Source: Candidatus Nitrosocosmicus oleophilus (lineage in GTDB: Archaea > Thermoproteota > Nitrososphaeria > Nitrososphaerales > Nitrososphaeraceae). From it: a stretch of DNA of 64,000 nt. The notes under the pieces are model-generated. The model had not been told where the DNA came from and made no database searches. It was given only the letters and a program-made list of their open reading frames with translations. Below, piece after piece: positions 63,130 to 64,000 of the stretch (position 1 is the first letter of the stretch; each line of letters opens with the position of its first letter). Made by a program: the position numbers and the translations under genes. The stretch is from contig NZ_CP012850.1 of assembly GCF_000802205.1 (NCBI RefSeq), positions 1,674,001 through 1,738,000 on the forward strand, read 5' to 3'.

Positions 63130-64000
63130 ATGTCCAAATTAACTTCAATGAAATCAACATCGGAAGAAAAAAAAGAACTGTTCAACCATGATGCAAAGGA
63201 TACAAGTGATAAGGTAAAAACTAAGGCAGTAGCGTTATTATCGGGAGGTCTAGACAGCCACTTGGCAGTTAGGATGATGAAGGAACAAGGTATTGAGGTA
63301 GAGGCAGTTGCAATTAAGACGCCATTCTGCGATTTTGATTGTGGGAAGGGGTGTGGACACAAGGTTCTGGAAGTTGCCTCTGAACTTGATATAAAGTTAA
63401 AAACAGTTTACTTAGGTAAGGAATATCTCACCATGCTAAAGAATCCTAAACATGGGTATGGTTCTGGGATGAATCCTTGCATAGACTGTCGGATGATGAT
63501 GTACGATGAAGCTAAGAAACATATGGACGAGATTGGAGCCGATTTTATCATTACGGGTGAAGTCCTACATCAGAGGCCAATGAGTCAAAATTCAAACGCT
63601 CTGTCTATCATTGAAAAAGGCACCGAAACAGAAGGTAAGGTACTTAGACCTTTATCCGCACGGTTGTTGCCATTAACCAATCCGGAAAATAATGGATTGA
63701 TAAATCGTTCAATGCTTGGAGCGATACGAGGACGTTCCAGAAAGGGCCAACTAGATTTAGCCGATAAATATGGAATCGCAGATCCACCCAATTCTGCCGG
63801 CGGATGTCTTTTAACGGATCCTCAATTTTCAAAAAGAGTTAAAGATTTATACAAATTTTCAGTTTTGGAGCCAAGTATCAATGATGTAGAACTCTTGAAA
63901 ATAGGCAGGCATTTTAGACTGAATTCCTTCTCAAAACTAATTGTAGGGCGCAACCATGCGGAGAATGAGATGATTAAATCCTTGTGCAATGATACTGATT
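63130..64000 (+). CDS. PP-loop ATPase, tRNA-thiolation (MnmA/ThiI-like) type, 3' end outside window
   Basis: The frame from ATG 63130 is open to the window edge, showing 290 residues. The PP-loop reads AVALLSGGLDSHLAVRMM. Cys motifs are FCDFDCGKGCG and MNPCIDCRMMM, and further on GEVLHQRPMSQN and SAGGCLLTDPQFSKRVKDLY. This matches a group of sulfur-transfer ATPases related to MnmA and ThiI, which adenylate tRNA uridine before thiolation. It lies about 40 bases after rnp2. The exact modified position is unknown. Confidence 0.8.
   Translation, partial: MSKLTSMKSTSEEKKELFNHDAKDTSDKVKTKAVALLSGGLDSHLAVRMMKEQGIEVEAVAIKTPFCDFDCGKGCGHKVLEVASELDIKLKTVYLGKEYLTMLKNPKHGYGSGMNPCIDCRMMMYDEAKKHMDEIGADFIITGEVLHQRPMSQNSNALSIIEKGTETEGKVLRPLSARLLPLTNPENNGLINRSMLGAIRGRSRKGQLDLADKYGIADPPNSAGGCLLTDPQFSKRVKDLYKFSVLEPSINDVELLKIGRHFRLNSFSKLIVGRNHAENEMIKSLCNDTD

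Overview
The window looks like a chromosomal segment of an AT-rich ammonia-oxidising archaeon (Nitrososphaeria/Thaumarchaeota, probably near Nitrosocosmicus or Nitrososphaera; the genus is inference). Archaeal markers seen are ribosomal protein eS1, aIF2-alpha, Nop10, an LSm protein, the RNase P proteins Rnp2 and Rnp3, glycerol-1-phosphate dehydrogenase, inositol-1-phosphate synthase, TYW1, the pantoate kinase/phosphopantothenate synthetase route to CoA, and an intron-containing tRNA-His. Many genes have TATA-like boxes about 26 bases before a leaderless start, and TTG or GTG starts are common.

Layout. 1-6.7 kb: the end of a perfect-repeat protein, a decayed small gene, a UBP zinc finger, a Kef-type antiporter, CbtB, inositol-phosphate synthase and an AbrB/PhoU protein. 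6.8-10.9 kb: a CoA operon (PoK, PPS, PanB, CoaBC), then an isocitrate-lyase-family enzyme. 11.9-20.5 kb: a surface-glycan region with a GT-C-like membrane protein, four soluble glycosyltransferases, a methyltransferase and an asparagine-synthetase-like enzyme. 20.7-24.4 kb: a membrane protein, a geranylgeranyl-reductase-like flavoprotein and two secreted proteins. 24.4-27.1 kb: Nop10, aIF2-alpha, corrinoid adenosyltransferase, a PPOX-fold protein and a lone MtrA-like protein. 27.1-30.6 kb: nucleotide-sugar dehydrogenase, RadB-like ATPase, LSm and MetK. 30.6-36.1 kb: cobalamin genes cbiD, cbiG, cbiX, cbiC and cbiA. 36.2-42.9 kb: uvrC, uvrA and uvrB. 43-60.7 kb: mixed housekeeping, transport and redox genes, including TYW1, RdgB, a cation exchanger, G1PDH, an EgtB-like protein and a Vgb-like propeller. 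60.9-64 kb: an information-processing operon (eS1, COG1325 protein, Rnp3, Rnp2) and a truncated PP-loop tRNA-thiolation-type enzyme.

How the parts connect. Corrinoid functions recur: CbtB for uptake, cbiD/G/X/C/A for ring synthesis, CobA-type adenosylation and an MtrA-like corrinoid protein. The glycan genes fit with secreted proteins unusually rich in N-x-S/T sequons, which could be their acceptors. Tandem in-frame repeats expand four coding regions. No prophage, transposase or CRISPR array was seen. The best leads are a double-domain CbiX whose catalytic histidines occur only in the C-terminal half, a UvrC without its C-terminal helix-hairpin-helix domain, an orphan MtrA, a repeat-bearing eS1 tail, two genes whose similarity runs upstream of any normal start codon, and two small decayed or frameshifted genes.
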